DNA of 41,522 nucleotides from a virus, in IMG/VR virus record IMGVR_UViG_3300047476_000180, positions 1 to 41,522 of that record; one strand, written 5' to 3'. Positions 10,017-18,041 of this stretch are shown in pieces. Numbering within the stretch: the first letter of the stretch is position 1; each line of letters opens with the position of its first letter. The notes beneath the pieces were generated by a model. That model searched no databases, had not been told where the DNA came from, and was given only the letters and a program-made list of their open reading frames with translations. A program made the translations under genes and the position numbers.

Positions 10017-10856
10017 ATGTACGTCTACATCTGGAAAACGCCAAACGGCGTCCCCTTTTATGTTGGTTTTACCAAAACCAAGAGAAGATTTAATCCTTTT
10101 AATTCCGGCAATCGCAACTGGCTGTGCACACAAAAACTTGAAGAGCTTGGTGCAAGCAATGTAATTGTTGAACTGCGGCTTGTTGCTTCTGTCGAGGAAG
10201 GAGCAGAACTTGAGCGCAAACTTATTGCAGAAATTGGCCGTATTCAGACTGGAACGGGACCGCTTACCAATTTGCGCGAAGGAGGCGAAGGAGTTCAAAG
10301 TCCTACTCCTGCGCATCGTGAAAAATTGCGGCAAGTGATGCTTGAGCCAAACCATCCAGCACGAAGCGAAGCTGCCAGAGCAAAAAAACGTGCCCGACTA
10401 AATGCACCAGACGTAAAACAAAAGTTCCTTGGTGAAGCCAACCCAGCAAAGCGGCCAGAAGTACGTGAAAAAATTAAAGCCAAGTGGGAAGACCCTGAGC
10501 ATAGGGCAAAAGTAATTGCTGCTCGTACTGGGTTAACCCGTGATTTGCCGGAAGCCGCTAAGCAAGTCTTACGCGATAACTTGGCAAATAATGATGCCAT
10601 GAAATCATGGAGCGAACGCAATGGCAAAGATCCAGACTTTGACGCCAAACGCATTGCAGGGATCAGAGCAGCACAGCCAGCAAGGGCCGCAAAGATGTCT
10701 GATCCCGTTGCCCTAGCGCAACGCAAAGAGCGCCTCAAAGTCACAATGAATTCACCAGAGTTCAAAGCTAAACGCGCCTTATGGGATACACCAGAATATC
10801 GACAGAAGCTGTCCGAGAAAAAAAAGGAATACTGGGCAAAACGCAAAGCAGTGTAA
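10017..10856 (+). CDS. GIY-YIG homing endonuclease, inserted antisense (279 aa)
   Basis: The first ~95 residues form a GIY-YIG nuclease domain: VYIWKTPNGVPFYVGFTKT carries the two tyrosine motifs, then the expected basic residues (KRRF), a conserved Glu in ELERKLIAEIG, and the Asn in GPLTNLREGGEG. The C-terminal ~180 residues are Lys/Arg/Ala-rich helical repeats that probably bind DNA. A good ribosome site (AGGAG) precedes the ATG. It is the only rightward gene inside the leftward block: it diverges from the tail gene starting at 9975 and ends directly against the holin stop (TAA then TTA, no gap). This marks it as a mobile free-standing homing gene. Family assignment is firm; the target site is unknown. 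Confidence 0.9.
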   Translation: MYVYIWKTPNGVPFYVGFTKTKRRFNPFNSGNRNWLCTQKLEELGASNVIVELRLVASVEEGAELERKLIAEIGRIQTGTGPLTNLREGGEGVQSPTPAHREKLRQVMLEPNHPARSEAARAKKRARLNAPDVKQKFLGEANPAKRPEVREKIKAKWEDPEHRAKVIAARTGLTRDLPEAAKQVLRDNLANNDAMKSWSERNGKDPDFDAKRIAGIRAAQPARAAKMSDPVALAQRKERLKVTMNSPEFKAKRALWDTPEYRQKLSEKKKEYWAKRKAV

Positions 10857-11261
10857 TTACTTCGTCACGCTCTTGGTTTTCTCAAAAGTCCGCATGGTGC
10901 TGATACCGAGCATACCCGTGATAACTACCCAGAGCAGATCAATGTTGAGCGTGGGCGGGGTAGGCCAGCCCTTGATAGAAGACCACCAAGCCAGCATAGG
11001 CTGAAGCATCGTGGCGTAAATGAAACCAATGCCACCGGCCCAACCAAAGAACGGCCTCCACCCAGCGACGAAGATACTGGGGTGAGCAGCTTCCTTGGCG
11101 TTTATCTCAAGCTGTGCGACGATCTGCTTGAGTTCCCCTTCTGCCGCCATCCGGATGAACTCAGCTTCTGCCTTGGCCTTCTCTGTCTTGTCTTCGGGAC
11201 CGAACCGATCCAGAAGAGTCTTGCCAATATCCAGCAGTGGGCCAATGAGCAAAGGAGACAT
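10857..11261 (-). CDS. Holin, three-TM/GTA type (134 aa)
   Basis: A charged amphipathic N-terminal half (residues 22-60, Lys/Glu/Ala-rich) is followed by PSIFVAGWRPFFGWAGG and two clear membrane segments, about residues 66-92 and 105-126. The FVAGWRPF pattern and layout fit the 3TM holin family known from gene-transfer agents and many tailed phages. Holins form inner-membrane lesions that release endolysin at lysis. The endolysin gene lies directly upstream with 3 bases between, forming a lysis pair. The stop abuts the end of the antisense GIY-YIG gene. Confidence 0.88.
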   Translation of the reverse strand: MSPLLIGPLLDIGKTLLDRFGPEDKTEKAKAEAEFIRMAAEGELKQIVAQLEINAKEAAHPSIFVAGWRPFFGWAGGIGFIYATMLQPMLAWWSSIKGWPTPPTLNIDLLWVVITGMLGISTMRTFEKTKSVTK

Positions 11262-11264
11262 GGG

Positions 11265-11738
11265 TTACTCCATCAAAGAGGCAATACGAAGCGCCCAGCC
11301 ACGGGAGAAGGCGGGCCAGTTGGAAAGACCCGCCATGAATTTTAGCCGTTGGGACAGCATACGCATACGTAGCGCGTCGGGGTTTCCGGCATTAGCCGCA
11401 GCGATGGTCTGAGGGCCAATAGCCCCGTCATCTTTTACACCAAGCGCCCGCTGCAACCACTTGGCAGACTGTCCGACACCACTGTTGACAGCCCCGTCGA
11501 ATAGAACATACCTGATTGCCGGGGGCATTTGATCTGCCTTGACGGCGTCCCAGTACCGATCCTTGTAGATGCGCTTGGCAAGATCGAGAGGCAAGTCTTT
11601 CATGTCGCCCCGATAACCAACCTCGCGGGCTACGGCTTCGGTAACGCCGTAACGGGTTTTTCCGCCGGGATCGGCACTGTGGTCGGAATATCCTCCTTCG
11701 TGTTTCAGAAGGGTATCAAAGGCAGCATCGAAGTTCAT
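11265..11738 (-). CDS. Endolysin, GH108-type N-acetylmuramidase (157 aa)
   Basis: HEGGYSDHSADPGGKTRYGV at residues 13-32 is the signature of glycoside hydrolase family 108, with Glu14 the expected catalytic acid. Residues ~90-157 (QSAKWLQRALGVKDDGAIGP) match the peptidoglycan-binding domain usually fused to it. The enzyme would cleave the glycan strands of host peptidoglycan. At 157 residues it is a little shorter than many family members (about 165-180) but looks complete. No signal peptide is seen, so release depends on the adjacent holin. Confidence 0.93.
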   Translation of the reverse strand: MNFDAAFDTLLKHEGGYSDHSADPGGKTRYGVTEAVAREVGYRGDMKDLPLDLAKRIYKDRYWDAVKADQMPPAIRYVLFDGAVNSGVGQSAKWLQRALGVKDDGAIGPQTIAAANAGNPDALRMRMLSQRLKFMAGLSNWPAFSRGWALRIASLME

Positions 11739-11750
11739 GCTTAGCCCTTA

Positions 11751-12167
11751 CTAGTCAGAAATTTGGCATGTACCAGCCAAACTTGTTCCAGCAGCGTCGT
11801 TGTAAAAATACACCGTAACATCTTTTAAGATTGGTCCAGTGCCCCATCCAACGGTTCTAGAAGAGGACAGTGCATAAATGGTGTTATTAGTTAATCCACC
11901 CGATGTCCACAAGTTGCTGTTGTTAACAAACTTAACCCAGTAACTATTACCAATGCTTGTCGTAGTTGGGAAATACCAATTATCAGATCCAGAAGGGGGC
12001 AAAACTATTGCGCCAGAAGAATTGCCGGTATATGTGACTGTTCCGTTGGTGTTGAGCGTAAGAGAACAAGAGCCTGTCGTTGTCTCTACCCCCCATGTCA
12101 CTCCGGCGTTCACTGGAGTGCCTGATGAACCGGAAATATATCCAAGAGTTCTTGCGGCGAATGTCAT
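11751..12167 (-). CDS. Small beta-rich virion/fibre protein (138 aa)
   Basis: Thr, Ser, Gly and Asn dominate, with short alternating strands such as CSLTLNTNGTVTYTGNSSG and YWVKFVNNSNLW. This is typical of fibre tips or small virion surface proteins. Its ATG overlaps the stop of the fibre gene upstream (ATGA), so the two are probably made together and this protein may cap or assist that fibre. No family was recognised. Confidence 0.7.
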   Translation of the reverse strand: MTFAARTLGYISGSSGTPVNAGVTWGVETTTGSCSLTLNTNGTVTYTGNSSGAIVLPPSGSDNWYFPTTTSIGNSYWVKFVNNSNLWTSGGLTNNTIYALSSSRTVGWGTGPILKDVTVYFYNDAAGTSLAGTCQISD

Positions 12168-13408
12168 GCGAACCCCTTGGAAAGAGTCGCGTACCAGAAG
12201 CCCGTAGACGAGCGATACGTGGCGACCAGAAGATCAGCAGCGTTAGCTCCTGTACTCAGCACCCCCGCCGAACCACCGGGCCACTTGAAGCTGGCAGGCC
12301 ATGTCATGGTGCGACCGCCCGTGCCATCTTGGGTAATGAACCAGTTGATGGTTTGTCCGTCAGCAGCGTTACTGATCGTCGGTGCGGTGGTGACGTTGGC
12401 GGTGAACGTAGTCGTGAAGACGTTGGACAGTTGACAGTTAACCGTCATTGCCGTTGCTGAGAAAGTGACCGCAACAGACGGAGTTCTTGCAGATGTAAAT
12501 GTACCGGCAGCGGGAGTCGTTCCACCGATAGCCGGAGGGCTTGCTAGGTAGTTGCTAAAACCCGTACCGCTAACGGTGGAGGAGGCCGAAAGAGTAGTAA
12601 AAGAACCAGCAGCGGCGGCGGTCCCACCGATAGCAGGCGGACTTGCTAGGTAAGTGCTAAACCCCGTACCGCTAACGGTGGAGGAAGCTGATAGCGTTGT
12701 AAAAGCGCCAGCAGCCGCCGCCGTGCCACCAATGGCCGGGGGGCTAGCAAGGTAAGTGCTAAACCCTGTACCACTAACCGTTGATGACGCAGAGAGCGTA
12801 GTGAATGCGCCAGCAGCCGCCGCCGTGCCACCAATGGCCGGGGGGCTAGCAAGGTAAGTGCTAAACCCTGTACCACTAACCGTTGATGACGCAGAGAGCG
12901 TAGTGAATGCGCCAGTATTCGGAGTAGTAGCACCAACAGTGCCGTTATACGCCCCACTAAAAGTGCCTGAGATCGTGCCGCCAAACGTAACGCCAGCCAG
13001 ATAATCAAAAGCGTTTACAACGTCTGTCCCGTTGCAAGAAACTGCAACAGTCTTGCCGGTTGGGATGGTAATGCCAGCGCCAGCGGAGGTCTTGAAAACA
13101 ATCGACTGCGAGCCAGAGGTTGCGTTCTTGACAAAATACAGCTTGCTTACCGATGGGCAAATGACGTTGCGAGTGGTCGTCAGGCTGACCGCGCTGGTGA
13201 TGTTGAGCATCATGCTCCGCGCTTCGTCCGCAGCGCCATTTGAAGACGTCAGCGTGTAGTCAGCGTTCGACGGCATGGAAACCGTCGTGTACCCGGCGAT
13301 AGCTGTATCGGTGAGGTTTGTACAACCGTCGTTTACAACCAAACCCCAGTTCGTATCCCCAACTGCGGGCTTACTCAGTCGAAGGCTGGCGGTATAGGTA
13401 GCGGGCAT
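12164..13408 (-). CDS. Tail fibre with tandem 34-residue repeats (414 aa)
   Basis: The N-terminus (YTASLRLSKPAVGDTNWG) is a domain I associate with phage fibre attachment. From about residue 165 there are four tandem 34-residue repeats containing TTLSASSTVSGTGFS and YLASPPAIGGT. The first two are identical at DNA level across 211 bp. The C-terminal domain, with TINWFITQDGTGGRTMTWP, resembles fibre end domains. Repeats of this sort usually form the shaft of a trimeric fibre. It is translationally coupled to the 138-residue gene downstream. Confidence 0.85.
   Translation of the reverse strand: MPATYTASLRLSKPAVGDTNWGLVVNDGCTNLTDTAIAGYTTVSMPSNADYTLTSSNGAADEARSMMLNITSAVSLTTTRNVICPSVSKLYFVKNATSGSQSIVFKTSAGAGITIPTGKTVAVSCNGTDVVNAFDYLAGVTFGGTISGTFSGAYNGTVGATTPNTGAFTTLSASSTVSGTGFSTYLASPPAIGGTAAAAGAFTTLSASSTVSGTGFSTYLASPPAIGGTAAAAGAFTTLSASSTVSGTGFSTYLASPPAIGGTAAAAGSFTTLSASSTVSGTGFSNYLASPPAIGGTTPAAGTFTSARTPSVAVTFSATAMTVNCQLSNVFTTTFTANVTTAPTISNAADGQTINWFITQDGTGGRTMTWPASFKWPGGSAGVLSTGANAADLLVATYRSSTGFWYATLSKGFA
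12705..12915. repeat. Exact 102-bp tandem repeat within fibre gene
   Basis: Bases 12705-12813 are identical to 12807-12915 (offset 102 bp, 34 codons). Adjacent related units at ~12500-12705 encode nearly the same peptide but differ at many synonymous sites. The perfect pair is therefore a recent duplication or conversion. Confidence 0.93.
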
Positions 13409-13417
13409 ATCTTTTCC

Positions 13418-13738
13418 TTACGTCGGTATGTCTTGCCAATTTGACGTTTGCGCGGTGTCAATGTCCGTCCAGCCGGAAGCCTGCGTGTTCGTAACTTCAA
13501 CCCAGCTTGAGGTCTGCGCGTTGGCGATTACCACCCACGCCGCCGCTTGCGCGTCTACAACGTCTGCCCAGTTTGCTGTCTGCGCAGTGTTAATGCCAAA
13601 CCAGATCGGAACAGTGACAGTGACTGTGCCGATTTCCCCGGTGCCTTGAACTCCGGTGACAAGAACTGTTATACCACCAGCCGCAGCAATCTGAAATGCG
13701 TCGTTTTGAAACGCATCTAGTTGAAACGCGGTCGTCAT
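13418..13738 (-). CDS. Small virion protein with Trp-containing 11-residue repeats (106 aa)
   Basis: The N-terminus has the short repeat AFQLDAFQNDAFQ, and residues ~50-105 contain about five 11-residue units of the type TAQTSNWQDI, each with a Trp. The middle strand TVTVTVPIWFG is beta-like. Short Trp-repeat proteins of this kind are common among phage structural genes, but no function is known to me. Its ATG directly follows the stop of the methyltransferase-like gene. A fibre-associated role is inferred from its neighbours. Confidence 0.7.
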   Translation of the reverse strand: MTTAFQLDAFQNDAFQIAAAGGITVLVTGVQGTGEIGTVTVTVPIWFGINTAQTANWADVVDAQAAAWVVIANAQTSSWVEVTNTQASGWTDIDTAQTSNWQDIPT

Positions 13739-14284
13739 TTAGTCCACCACTTTGACAGGCTTAGTCAGGGTCGCATGGATATCTTGAGCGGCTTCTTTGT
13801 AGTTTGCCAGCGCAAACTGCACATGCTCCGGGTGGCGAGCGCCAAGCTCCGGCGAGAAAGAGTATCCCCAAGTAGCGTCGAAATTACAAGAGTAACCGTT
13901 AGGGTTCCACTGCTTGTCGGTATGAGGGGCGTTTACTTTGCGCCAGTCATACTTGAGGTAATAGAAGAACATCTCCGCAACGGGAGGCCACTGATGGGTG
14001 AAGTCTCCATAGGCCCGATTGGACGCCCAGTGCGGAGTAATGATCGTTGCCTTGGCACCGTCCTTCATGACCCGGAAAGCCTCGTTCATGAAGTGAACCC
14101 GCTGCATAGCGGTCAGGTGTTCAAGAAAATGGCTGGCGTGAACCTCGTCTACCGAGCCGTCTTCCCAAGGCCAAGGATCAACGCCGATATTGAGGACGAC
14201 ATCAACCCCCTCCATCGGGTATTGATCTACACCGACGAAGCCTTCACGCTTCTTACCACCACAACCGAGATCGATCTTTGTCAT
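13739..14284 (-). CDS. SAM-dependent methyltransferase-like protein (181 aa)
   Basis: TKIDLGCGGKKREGFVGVD at the N-terminus is motif I of class I SAM-dependent methyltransferases, with the acidic Asp at the end of strand 2. VDEVHASHFLEHL (motif IV region) and a following EAFRVMKDGAKATIITPHW (post motif) fit the fold. The substrate cannot be read from sequence. It sits next to a glycosyltransferase-like gene among fibre genes, so modification of a sugar or surface polymer is a reasonable guess. The family resembles small methyltransferases of polysaccharide gene clusters. Confidence 0.8.
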   Translation of the reverse strand: MTKIDLGCGGKKREGFVGVDQYPMEGVDVVLNIGVDPWPWEDGSVDEVHASHFLEHLTAMQRVHFMNEAFRVMKDGAKATIITPHWASNRAYGDFTHQWPPVAEMFFYYLKYDWRKVNAPHTDKQWNPNGYSCNFDATWGYSFSPELGARHPEHVQFALANYKEAAQDIHATLTKPVKVVD

Positions 14285-14290
14285 TTGTTC

Positions 14291-15025
14291 CTACCACACG
14301 TAGTCAGGAATGCCGCCGCGCTTCCCGTCGAGGTCATAGTGTCCAACCTTCACGCTTGTGTCAATAGCACAACGATACCCATACTGACGAGCATTGCCCC
14401 AGAAGTAGAGATCCTGCGTGGCAACGCCATTCTCAGTCTGCGTGACGAACCAAGGTCTGCGAAGACGCTCGTCCTTGAACATATCCAAGCGCCAGACGTT
14501 GAAACCCATGCCGGTGCCACAGCACTCAACAAGACCGCCGTTCGGATCAGGGCGCTGGGGGCGGAAGTTAAGCACCGGGTCTTTGGGATCGCCCCAGATT
14601 TGCGCTGCACCACCCGGTCCTTGAGTGAAATAGAGCCCGCCAATACAGGCAAACTCAGGATGCGCCTCCATCCGAGCCAGTAGCTTGACAATCCCGTCAG
14701 CAGGAGGGATGTTGTCGTGTTCCAGCGTGATGATGTACTTCCACTTGCTCAGGTCTGGGTGAGCGAGGATGCTCTCGATGGCAGAGCTAAACGCCTTGCC
14801 GACCTCCATGCCCACAGCCCAGAGCCGCGTAAATTTTGCGTTCGGCGGCGCGTACATATTCATCCAAGACGCAACTGCCTTGGTGGGAATCTGCCCGAAG
14901 CACGGCACGATCTGGATGCACGACAGGTCTTTGTAAGCCTTGTCTGCTGTGAGCCGAGAGATCGTCTGATCCAGATCGGCGTTGTGTTTTCCCCCGTCGT
15001 AGGAGGAGATGATCTGCGGCTGCAT
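14291..15025 (-). CDS. Glycosyltransferase-like protein, GT-A type (244 aa)
   Basis: The middle of the protein reads KYIITLEHDNIPPADGIVKL, which looks like the metal-binding DXD-type loop of GT-A glycosyltransferases (here EHDN). This is followed by FACIGGLYFTQGPGG and a late acidic/aromatic region (TQDLYFWGNARQYGY) typical of the acceptor side. The ATG at 15025 overlaps the stop of a small upstream gene (TAATG). Together with the methyltransferase-like gene 6 bases downstream it forms a two-gene cassette inside the fibre region. Substrate unknown; the fold call is moderately sure. Confidence 0.72.
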   Translation of the reverse strand: MQPQIISSYDGGKHNADLDQTISRLTADKAYKDLSCIQIVPCFGQIPTKAVASWMNMYAPPNAKFTRLWAVGMEVGKAFSSAIESILAHPDLSKWKYIITLEHDNIPPADGIVKLLARMEAHPEFACIGGLYFTQGPGGAAQIWGDPKDPVLNFRPQRPDPNGGLVECCGTGMGFNVWRLDMFKDERLRRPWFVTQTENGVATQDLYFWGNARQYGYRCAIDTSVKVGHYDLDGKRGGIPDYVW

Positions 15026-15186
15026 TAAGGCATTCCGACAAGCACAGTAGCAACGTAAGAGGCCCCGCCCGTTACATCAGACTCACGGACACAAAGCGCA
15101 ATTCTAGGCACAGGCTCGGACAAAACGATGTAAACAATATTGTCAACCGTAATTCTTTGGCACGAAGCAAAGTCGTTGATGTCCAT
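15025..15186 (-). CDS. Small protein between fibre and glycosyltransferase (53 aa)
   Basis: The ATG at 15186 opens a 53-residue frame (MDINDFASCQRITVDN...) that exactly fills the gap between the 810-residue fibre and the glycosyltransferase-like gene. It ends in TAATG, sharing one base with the next start. The C-terminal half is beta-like (ASYVATVLVGMP). The exact fit between neighbours supports a real gene. No function was recognised; it may be a fibre-associated subunit. Confidence 0.65.
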   Translation of the reverse strand: MDINDFASCQRITVDNIVYIVLSEPVPRIALCVRESDVTGGASYVATVLVGMP

Positions 15187-15188
15187 GC

Positions 15189-17621
15189 TTACACCGTGCT
15201 ATTGATGAACATGATGGCGGGGGCTCGTAGGGCGAGAGAGTCAGACCCGCGAATCTGGCTAAACGCCACGCTGTTGGGGAGCCCAGATGTAGTCACTGAA
15301 TAAACGCCTTGCCCCTGTGTAAATTGCATGGTGGTGTTATGGGACGCCCCAAAGAAGCCAACAAAGTTGCTGTTGACTTGAGTCACAAGCATTTGCGACA
15401 AAGAAGCGTTTTGACCGCCCGTGGTGGAACGGGAAAGCTGTGCAATGTAAATTTCCTGCTCTTGGACAGTCAAGCTCCACGGGAAAGTCAACAAGCGCAT
15501 ACCAGAGAACAGCGACCAATGCGTACCGGTCGTGCCTTGAAACGTAAAGTTTGTTGAAAATGAGGTACTGCTGGCAAGGGAAAGCGTACTGACGTTCTGC
15601 GTATAGAACCCCACCCAGTAGCTCAACGTTAACGTGCCGTTGGAGTTGGAGGCGTTTGTGTACGCAACAGGAACGCCGACTCGGTCTTGGAAGTAATACG
15701 GGCAGTGTTCCGGCTCAAAGTACAACGTGCCTTGCCCCTGCTGACCGGCAACCATCCCCAAGTCAGCATACGGGGGCCAGCCATCGTAGGTGTTGTTGGC
15801 AACGACGGAAGCCGTCATCGTGGAGCCATTCAGGCCAAACGACACGCCGTTGGAGTTGCTGAAAACAACCGTGTTGTTTGTGACGGTTGAAGCCCCGGCA
15901 GCAATTTCCACACCGCCGCCTCCACCACCAGCCGCGCCTTGAATAACGATGGTGTTGGAGTTGCCGCTCAAGGTGATGTTGTTGCCGCCAGAGAAGTAGA
16001 TGGGCGCCTCCGTGGTCAGCGAAGTGCTGGTAGTCCCTGCGGTGTTGCCTTCAAGGTTCCAGCCGTAGAAATGATCATCGGAGTTGTTGAGAGACAGCGC
16101 CACGCCGTTGGTATTGACGGAGAGCGTACCGTTGAGATTGGTTAGGGCAAGCGTGGTGCCGGTTCCCGCCTTGTTGGTATCGACAGTCTGAGCGGCGTAG
16201 GTCGTCAGGAACTGAGGCACGGCCATGCTAAGGCCGTTGGTCCCGAGAGCAGCGGTGATAGCCGTGCCCGCAGTCGTGGTGGATGTAAATCCGGTTCCGG
16301 CTCGACCAGAAGTCAGGTCGTTTACAAAGGTGGTAATGAATTGGGGCACAGCCATCGACAGGCCGTTGGTGCCCAAAGCTGCCGTGATTGCAGTACCTGC
16401 CGTAGTTGTGCTGGTGAACCCGGTTCCTGCAATTGCCCCAGACGCTTGTGTCTGCGTGGACTGCGTAGCAGTCGTGATGAACGGAGGCCAAGCAGCGGAA
16501 AGTCCCGCTGTGTTGTTTGTGATGCCTACCGTCGATCCAGCTTGCGTGGTGCTGGTGTAGCCCGTCCCGGCATAGTCGGTCTTGACCGAAGCCGTCATCT
16601 GGTTGGTGCTAAGACCAAACGTGACGCCGTTGCTGTTGGCAAACTGGATCGTGCCAGTATTTTGTGTGTACGTGCCAGAACCTTGCAGGGCCGCACCGCC
16701 GCCACCGCCAGCAGCGTTACCACTCAGGGACAAAGCTACGCCATTGGTGCCGACATTCAATGTGCCGGTAATGTTGGTTAGGGCAAGCGTAGTACCAACG
16801 CCAGCAATATTTCCTGCGGGTTGCGTCTGTGTAGTCTGGGCAGCGAACGTGGTGATGTACGCCGGAACGGCCATCGAAAGGCCATTTGTTCCGAGAGCAG
16901 CAGTGATTGCGGTTCCCGCTGTCGTAGTCGAAGTAAAGCCCGTACCGGCGCGGCCTGAAGTCAGGTCGTTAACGAAGGTCGTGATGTACTGGGGCACAGC
17001 CATCGACAAACCATTAGTGCCAAGCGCAGCGGTTACAGCCGTACCAGCCGTAGTCGTAGATGTAAACCCCGTACCTGCCCTGCCAGACGTCAGATCGTTA
17101 ACGAAAGTAGTGATAAACGCCGGGACAGCCATTGAAAGGCCATTGGTTCCCAGCGCGGCAGTAACCGCAGTACCAGCAGTCGTTGTGCTGGTGAATCCCG
17201 TACCAGCGATGTTCCCAGAGGCTTGAGTCTGCGTAGACTGTGTAAACCCAGTGATGAACACCGGGACGGCCATTGATAGTCCGTTTGTCCCCATAGCCGC
17301 CGTGATGGCGGTGCCGGTCGTAGTAGTCGAGGAAAAGCCTGTTCCCGCAATGGCACCAGACGCTTGAGTCTGTACTGTTTGAGCAACAGTATTAGCGCCG
17401 CTGACAATAATTGTCGCTGCGCCCGCAGCAGTTACCGCGCTCAGTGTGACGTTATTTCCACCTTGGAACGCGATGTTCGTTCCGCTGATGGTGGACTGCC
17501 CTGCGGTGTTACCAGCGAGCGTGATCTGCTGGTTGTGAGCAGAATTCCAGTCACTCGGGCGAACGACAGAAGTAGCTGTACCGTCCGCTACCGTCTGGCT
17601 GTAGGCATGGAACAGGGCCAT
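15189..17621 (-). CDS. Large repeat tail fibre/adhesin (810 aa)
   Basis: The N-terminus (HAYSQTVADGTATSVVRPSD) resembles a virion-anchoring domain. About residues 80-500 hold repeated ~50-residue units built from GTGFTSTTTAGTAVTAALG and GLSMAVPQFITTF. These suggest a long beta-helical or beta-prism shaft. The last ~200 residues (from YDGWPPYADLGM) are non-repetitive and aromatic-rich and are the probable receptor-binding tip. The ATG directly follows the upstream stop (TAAATG). It is the longest complete fibre-type gene here and a prime host-range candidate. The exact fold is inferred. Confidence 0.87.
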   Translation of the reverse strand: MALFHAYSQTVADGTATSVVRPSDWNSAHNQQITLAGNTAGQSTISGTNIAFQGGNNVTLSAVTAAGAATIIVSGANTVAQTVQTQASGAIAGTGFSSTTTTGTAITAAMGTNGLSMAVPVFITGFTQSTQTQASGNIAGTGFTSTTTAGTAVTAALGTNGLSMAVPAFITTFVNDLTSGRAGTGFTSTTTAGTAVTAALGTNGLSMAVPQYITTFVNDLTSGRAGTGFTSTTTAGTAITAALGTNGLSMAVPAYITTFAAQTTQTQPAGNIAGVGTTLALTNITGTLNVGTNGVALSLSGNAAGGGGGAALQGSGTYTQNTGTIQFANSNGVTFGLSTNQMTASVKTDYAGTGYTSTTQAGSTVGITNNTAGLSAAWPPFITTATQSTQTQASGAIAGTGFTSTTTAGTAITAALGTNGLSMAVPQFITTFVNDLTSGRAGTGFTSTTTAGTAITAALGTNGLSMAVPQFLTTYAAQTVDTNKAGTGTTLALTNLNGTLSVNTNGVALSLNNSDDHFYGWNLEGNTAGTTSTSLTTEAPIYFSGGNNITLSGNSNTIVIQGAAGGGGGGVEIAAGASTVTNNTVVFSNSNGVSFGLNGSTMTASVVANNTYDGWPPYADLGMVAGQQGQGTLYFEPEHCPYYFQDRVGVPVAYTNASNSNGTLTLSYWVGFYTQNVSTLSLASSTSFSTNFTFQGTTGTHWSLFSGMRLLTFPWSLTVQEQEIYIAQLSRSTTGGQNASLSQMLVTQVNSNFVGFFGASHNTTMQFTQGQGVYSVTTSGLPNSVAFSQIRGSDSLALRAPAIMFINSTV

Positions 17622-18041
17622 TTAAGCAATCCTGATGATCGCGCTGGTAGCGTTAGCGGTCGGGAATTGAATCGTGAACGTGCCGGAAGAAACGGCTTGA
17701 TCAGTACCAAAGTCAAGGACTGCGATGGACTTGTTGCTCTGGCTGCTGTTGTAGATCAGCGCCCCACGGGCTGTAAACGTAGCGCTGCCCCACGAAGAAT
17801 TGGTGAAGCTGACGAACGCCGTCGTGCCGGAACTTGAAACCGTAGTGCCTGTCAGGACGTTTCCACCAGCCGTATAACCAGCGCCAGAAACTTCCCCGGA
17901 CGTCGTGTACGCAGTGGTCGTGGCGTCAAGATTAGCTGCGCTGGTGTAAAGCGCAATCTTGAGCGTATCCACCAGAAGGTCTTGATCTCCGTTGAGGATG
18001 TCTACCTTGAAGCTGGTGGTCATGCACTGAGTAATAGCCAT
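17622..18041 (-). CDS. Small conserved phage virion protein (139 aa)
   Basis: The sequence begins MAITQCMTTSFKVDILNG and continues through TLKIALYTSAANLDATTTAY and SGEVSGAGYTAGGNVL. I recognise this pattern from many environmental phages, where the gene lies near head-tail connector and fibre genes. It is beta-rich with no transmembrane segment. Its start is coupled to the upstream stop in TGATG. A structural role at the head-tail junction or in tail appendages is inferred; no precise function is known. Confidence 0.75.
   Translation of the reverse strand: MAITQCMTTSFKVDILNGDQDLLVDTLKIALYTSAANLDATTTAYTTSGEVSGAGYTAGGNVLTGTTVSSSGTTAFVSFTNSSWGSATFTARGALIYNSSQSNKSIAVLDFGTDQAVSSGTFTIQFPTANATSAIIRIA

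Noticed and set aside
9976-10044. Extension of the 643-residue tail protein to an upstream start
   Set aside because: The 23 added residues are Cys/Arg-rich, overlap the start of the opposite-strand endonuclease and lack a ribosome site; the ATG at 9975 has one.
13721-14683. 320-codon open frame on the plus strand
   Set aside because: It is antisense to the methyltransferase-like and glycosyltransferase-like genes, which carry clear motifs; it has none.
15189-17621. Diversity-generating retroelement target in the large fibre
   Set aside because: No reverse transcriptase gene, template repeat or C-type lectin VR motif was seen in the window; the repeats are shaft repeats.
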